A stretch of DNA of 64,000 nucleotides, taken from positions 11,325,945 through 11,389,944 of the forward strand of contig CM065176.1 of NCBI GenBank assembly GCA_033026295.1. Direction: 5' to 3'. How positions within the stretch are numbered: position 1 is the first letter of the stretch; the number at the start of each line of letters is the position of its first letter. A program made the translations under genes and the position numbers. The notes under the pieces were generated by a model, which was not told where the DNA came from, searched no databases, and worked only from the letters and a program-made list of their open reading frames with translations. This document shows positions 59,891-64,000 of this stretch, in pieces. This stretch comes from Channa striata. Its lineage: Eukaryota; Chordata; Actinopteri; Anabantiformes; Channidae.

Positions 59891-60264
59891 AACTATAGAT
59901 TTGAAACAATGGCGATTATGATGCATTAATTAATAAAAAATAAGCATCAAAGGTCATTGTTGGTAGAGGTGGAGCTGATTTTAACCACTTTATGTGCCCA
60001 CAGGTTGTAAATTTATCATGATACATCTGCATTAATTAGTTCATAATACTTGTATTATAGAATGCATTGTTTTTTTATTCAGTAGGTGGGGTCGATCACC
60101 TGGCGAATAATCGGGGGCATTTAAACCTCAGGTTAAGAGCTGGTGCTGTCCTTTGCCAGCTGCTCTGTTTGCCCCCTTTAAAGGTCTACAACTTGGGCTA
60201 TATTTTTCCCTCCACCCTTTTATTTAATTTGATCAGAATCACAGGTGAAATCCATCACCAAGTC

Positions 60265-60525
60265 TGCTTTCACACTCTGACCACACATGCCTTCCCCACC
60301 CTGCAGCATCTCCACCGGCTCCGTTTTTAAGCTTCATGTGACATTTAAAGTTCTGCTTCTCACCTACAAATGTCTCCATAAATTGGCTAATACCTCTCTG
60401 ATCTCCTCCACACCTACACCCCCTCCGACACGCGGCACTGCTCAGACAATGTACCGCTCGCCACTCCTCTCACCAGGCTGCACTCAGTGGGGACAAAACG
60501 TTCAGTGCTGCAATGCTGACTATTA
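60265..60525 (+). pseudogene. LINE reverse transcriptase C-terminal fragment
   Basis: In shifting frames it reads FPTLQHLHRLRF (about 60290-60328), KLHVTFKVLLLTYKCLHKLA (about 60331-60390), YLSDLLHTYTPS (about 60393-60430) and SDNVPLATPLTRLHSVG (about 60443-60493). It matches the region after RT in fish L2/Rex1-type LINEs (LHWLPV, FKVLLLTYKCLHGLAP, YLSDLL, LRSSD). Upstream RT motifs are absent, so this is a 5'-truncated copy, on the opposite strand to the LINE at 4765-9885. Confidence 0.72.
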
Positions 60526-61380
60526 TTATTGTTATCATTTGTTTAACCACAACCATAACCGCAGATCCTACAGTCGCATTGCTGTCTGCGCTACACACTT
60601 GGAAAGAAATTCAGATTTCCAATGCTGTCTCTGCCTCATCTTATTTTCACTGAACCAATTCACTTGACCTTATTCTTCATTTCTTTGTATGTTTTACTGT
60701 CCTTTCACTTTGGGGCCACAAGAGGATTTTCTAATCTTCATGTTATTATACGGAATTCCTCTCCTGACATTCTTGCACCCTATTTTGCACTGCTGTGTCG
60801 TGGCCCCGGTGGGAGGCGAGTGCTCTAATTCATTTGTTTGCATATGGGGGATATGTCCAGCTCTGATGGATGGCTTTGGCTCTCGCAGTCCCTCAGTAGC
60901 TCTGGGTTTACAATAGAATTTGCTTTGAGTCTCTCAAAGGACTGCATCCTCAAATAGACAGAAATAAATAAAAGAGCCCCCAACACACACACACACCGTA
61001 TACAGTACATTCAACATACCGACATGTGGTTTCTCTGCTTTAATTGCAGACACACACACAAAACAACTGATTGCACATGTAGACATACAAATGATCACAC
61101 ACATGGATACTGTATGCATTGCAGTGCTTATGGATGCAGAAAATGACAAAAATCATTTGAAAGTGCATAGAAAAATAAGGGCTTTGTTGTTGCCAATAAG
61201 GCCTTTTGATATTCTCACATGAGTTACGTGGTGTCCAGTAATCATTTAGCAAGCTTCATGTCCAAATTAGTCTGCATGGTGACTCTCTTAATCAATGTGG
61301 TTGCAAACTGTGATGTGATGTGACTGCTAACATGGAGTCTCTCTCTCTCTCTCCAGCTCTGCCTTTTTCTCTTAATCACT
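60526..61380. other. Non-coding, no recognised gene
   Basis: Possibly starts with decayed 3' sequence of the LINE fragment. No other feature. Confidence 0.45.
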
Positions 61381-61387
61381 CACACAC

Positions 61388-61458
<71 letters not shown>

Positions 61459-61482
61459 CACACACGCATGCACGCACACACA
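61381..61482 (+). repeat. Long (CA)n microsatellite
   Basis: About 100 bases of CA repeat, nearly pure up to 61456 and then interrupted by TG and CG variants; the longest simple repeat in the window. Confidence 0.97.
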
Positions 61483-63154
61483 CTGACACTCAAAGGGTCC
61501 CCAGCTAAAGTTAAATGTCTGCCAGCTGAGCTTGTCCCTCAGTCAGGCTTTTGTTCGTCTCCAGCTGAAGCTCTGTAATTTGTCTGCCAGTAATATGTCA
61601 GGAATGAAGGTTTGGGGTTGCACAATTTCTATATGGAAGCTTACACTTTGACATCTTTAATCATCCTGCATTTTACAACACTTGCATTTTTAAAAGAGGT
61701 CAAAAAGTGCAGAGAATTTGTGTTTAATCAAAGAGACCGAGTCTATTTGTGCCGAATTCTGAAGGCTATACAGTCTATAGTGTCCATTTCTTAGTTGTAG
61801 AGTTAGACGTATACTGTGTGTGTGTGTGTTGGATCCCTTCACACATGCAGTGTGTGAGAATTCAGAAGTCACACTCCCTGATGATACTTTGCTGCAGATG
61901 CAGTTCCAAGCGCTGTAGACTGCGTCTTGTAGCGCCGAGTGCTCTAGCATCATCCGTAATGTGATATGTGTTCAGGTTTAAACTGAAACAGTGCCAGGTC
62001 TTGTGAACTAATCTGAAACAAAGCTGTGTACTCGGCTGTTTTAATCCGTGCCTTTTGATGCCAAATTAAATGCACGAGCCCTCGAGACATTTATGCATCT
62101 GTTAAACCACAGAGGCCAAGACGCCCGTGATTCTGCAGGGTGAACAGCAGGCATGTGGCAGGGGAGATGTACTTTCTCAGTTCATTTCATCTTTCTGTCC
62201 CCCCCCCCTCTCTCTCTCTCTCTCTCTCCCTGTCTCTATCTATGTCGCTCAGCCTGACTTATTCTCAAAATAGAGCTACTAACCTGAGTATCGTTTCTTG
62301 GACAGGGAGCACCGGTAGTATTGTGGGAGAGCATTCACGCACTCGTTCTATTATTAAATCCCAGTTATGTAAACCACCAGGAGACGACACCAACGAACGA
62401 TGATTCACCATAATTCAATTGTATAACAGACCTATTTTAACAAGGAAATCAGAGGTGGTGCGTGTGTGTAAGAATGTGTAAGGGAGGAGCTGCATTGGCT
62501 GATTCATTTCCTGGTCTGTGAAATAGTATCTTCAGTGACTTCAATGGTAACATGCTATTTAAGGTAATTAAGAGTCTATAAAAAAATTGGCATATTTTTA
62601 GCCCAAAACTAAGTCATCTAAATATTCTCTGTGACTAAAATGCATTTCAGCTGGAGTTCCACCTCTCATCCAATCACAATCAATCGTGTAGGAAGCAACG
62701 AAAGAAGTCAGAAGCTTGCTGGTGTAGGCAGATACAGTAATATTTTCTGTTCACTTTGTTCTGATTAATAAGAAAAAATGGAGAATTGAAAGTTGCACTA
62801 CTACCTTATGACACAAAAAAGAGGCTTTTATTAAATATGAAGGCTTCATGTAACCCCCCATGTGTGAGTCTGTGTGTGAGGGTGAATGGGACCCGTGACT
62901 TTTGGCAGTTAATTTTAGCTGCTCATGACTGATCATACTAAGTCTTACTTTATCTGTATATATATGTAAGATTTCCCTAAGATTTTTACAAATTTACAAT
63001 GAGGGGTTGTTTGGAAATAATTACATATAAAAGGTAATTAATTAAAAATAAGTATAGTTACATAACTACTGCTTTGTTCTTAAAATCATTTTAGTTTTTT
63101 TACATTTATAAGCAGTCATAAGTGTCATTGTCATGAATTTTTTTCATTTCTTAG
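61483..63154. other. Non-coding, no recognised gene
   Basis: Contains the C/TC tract at 62199-62229. No domain or RNA gene recognised. Confidence 0.45.
62199..62229 (+). repeat. C10 then (TC)n tract
   Basis: Ten C followed by about ten TC units. Confidence 0.92.
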
Positions 63155-63260
63155 TAGGGCACCGTTCCTTCCCATTATCTTTCTGGAAAGGTCGCCACTA
63201 CATCAGACTGACATAAGGACAGACAACCATTCACCAGCAGGGTGCCGCCTCACATTTAAA
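63155..63260 (-). mobile_element. Partial copy of the (GATG)-tailed SINE body
   Basis: AGGTCGCCACTACATCAGAC then TGACATAAGGACAGACAACC and ATTCACC on the plus strand is the reverse complement of the conserved body seen at 16640-16740. Confidence 0.58.
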
Positions 63261-64000
63261 CATCCCCGTGTGATTAACTTACCTAATTTGTTGATCACTT
63301 GTGATCTTGTGAAAAGAGCAACTGGTTTATTACAGTGGCTTACATTTGCCAAATTACAAGGGAACATTTCCTTTCGAGGCTTTTCACCTCATCTTACCGA
63401 CATCAGTAGTGAATGGAATCGTTAATATATCATTTGTCAGATGCCTTTTAACATCAACGTATGACTTCTTATCTACTTTAAGTTAAGGTTAGGCAAGGTT
63501 ATTTTGTGGCTTTGGTCTAAGGTAGGACCTGGTTTGTGCTAAAGTCAAAGTTTTATACTATAAACGTCATTCCCTTGGCACTAGATTTATGAATTCAATG
63601 TATTTCATTATTTGATTGAAAAATCAGCACATAATCATCATCCAGATACCAGGAGGAATTTGGGTTCCTTTCCCTATCCTGATTTCTCTTGCTCTTAGTT
63701 AAGTGGTTGATTTCAACTTTATCAAATTGGAAATTTTTCTTATTCATACCATCCAGAAGTTTACATGAGTAATTCACGAGGAAAGTTTGGCTTTTATTCA
63801 GATTTTAGTAATCAAACCCGTTAATACAGTGCCCATAAAAACAGAATATAAACAAGCATAGGTGCTCTTTTCTCATTTGACTTCCTCTTTGATTTTCTCG
63901 CTCATGCTTCTTTTTGATGAACCCAAACCACTTAAATCTTTGAATTCTGCATCATTGCATGCACCATTATGTGTAAAGTCTTGTGATGAAGGAAGCATAA
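63261..64000. other. Non-coding, no recognised gene
   Basis: AT-rich, no recognised feature to the window edge. Confidence 0.5.

Noticed and set aside
61320..61508. Open frame rich in His-Thr
   Set aside because: It is the (CA)n microsatellite read as protein.

Overview
The window is vertebrate, almost certainly ray-finned fish, nuclear DNA. It is AT-rich, full of stop codons in all frames and dotted with dinucleotide microsatellites. It carries fossils of transposon families I know from teleost genomes: an L2-type LINE with an esterase ORF1, a Penelope-like element, Tc1/mariner, Tol2-like hAT ends, and tRNA-derived SINEs. Family names come from recognising motifs and remembered family sequence, not from a search. 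I see no bacterial, organellar or viral gene content, and no complete protein-coding gene. Most of the sequence looks intergenic or intronic.

Layout. 1-4.7 kb: non-coding, one SINE. 4.77-9.9 kb: a fossil L2-type LINE on the minus strand, cut by a 2.67 kb TTAA-flanked DNA transposon (6467-9142) that carries a decayed P2RX7_C-like reading frame and part of a hAT element. 9.9-16.5 kb: no recognised gene. 16.5-19 kb: a SINE with a (GATG)n tail, a Penelope GIY-YIG relic, and a 443-bp segment flanked by 12-bp direct repeats. 20.57 kb: a perfect 16-bp-stem hairpin. 22.8-24.0 kb: two short interspersed repeats. 29-30.7 kb: a SINE tail, a Tc1 relic and a possible BESS-like fragment.

32.33-32.41 kb holds a candidate terminal coding exon. 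38.1-40.2 kb is a CpG-rich block that reads as the promoter and untranslated first exon of a plus-strand gene, ending at a strong splice donor (39909); its coding exons would lie beyond the window. 44.7-46.6 kb is a pair of long inverted repeats, each arm carrying CCAAT and GC boxes, an ATG and a splice-donor-like site pointing inward. 49.9-51.2 kb has a SINE and a longer Tc1 relic. 59.4-60.5 kb is a cluster of three more transposon fragments. The end of the window is microsatellites and one more SINE tail.

No gene network can be described. The two host-gene signals (exon near 32.4 kb, promoter/exon near 38-40 kb) share a strand and could be the end of one gene and the start of the next, or parts of one locus. 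The most unusual structures are the inward-facing promoter-like inverted repeat at 44.7-46.6 kb and the LINE/DNA-transposon nest at 4.8-9.9 kb.
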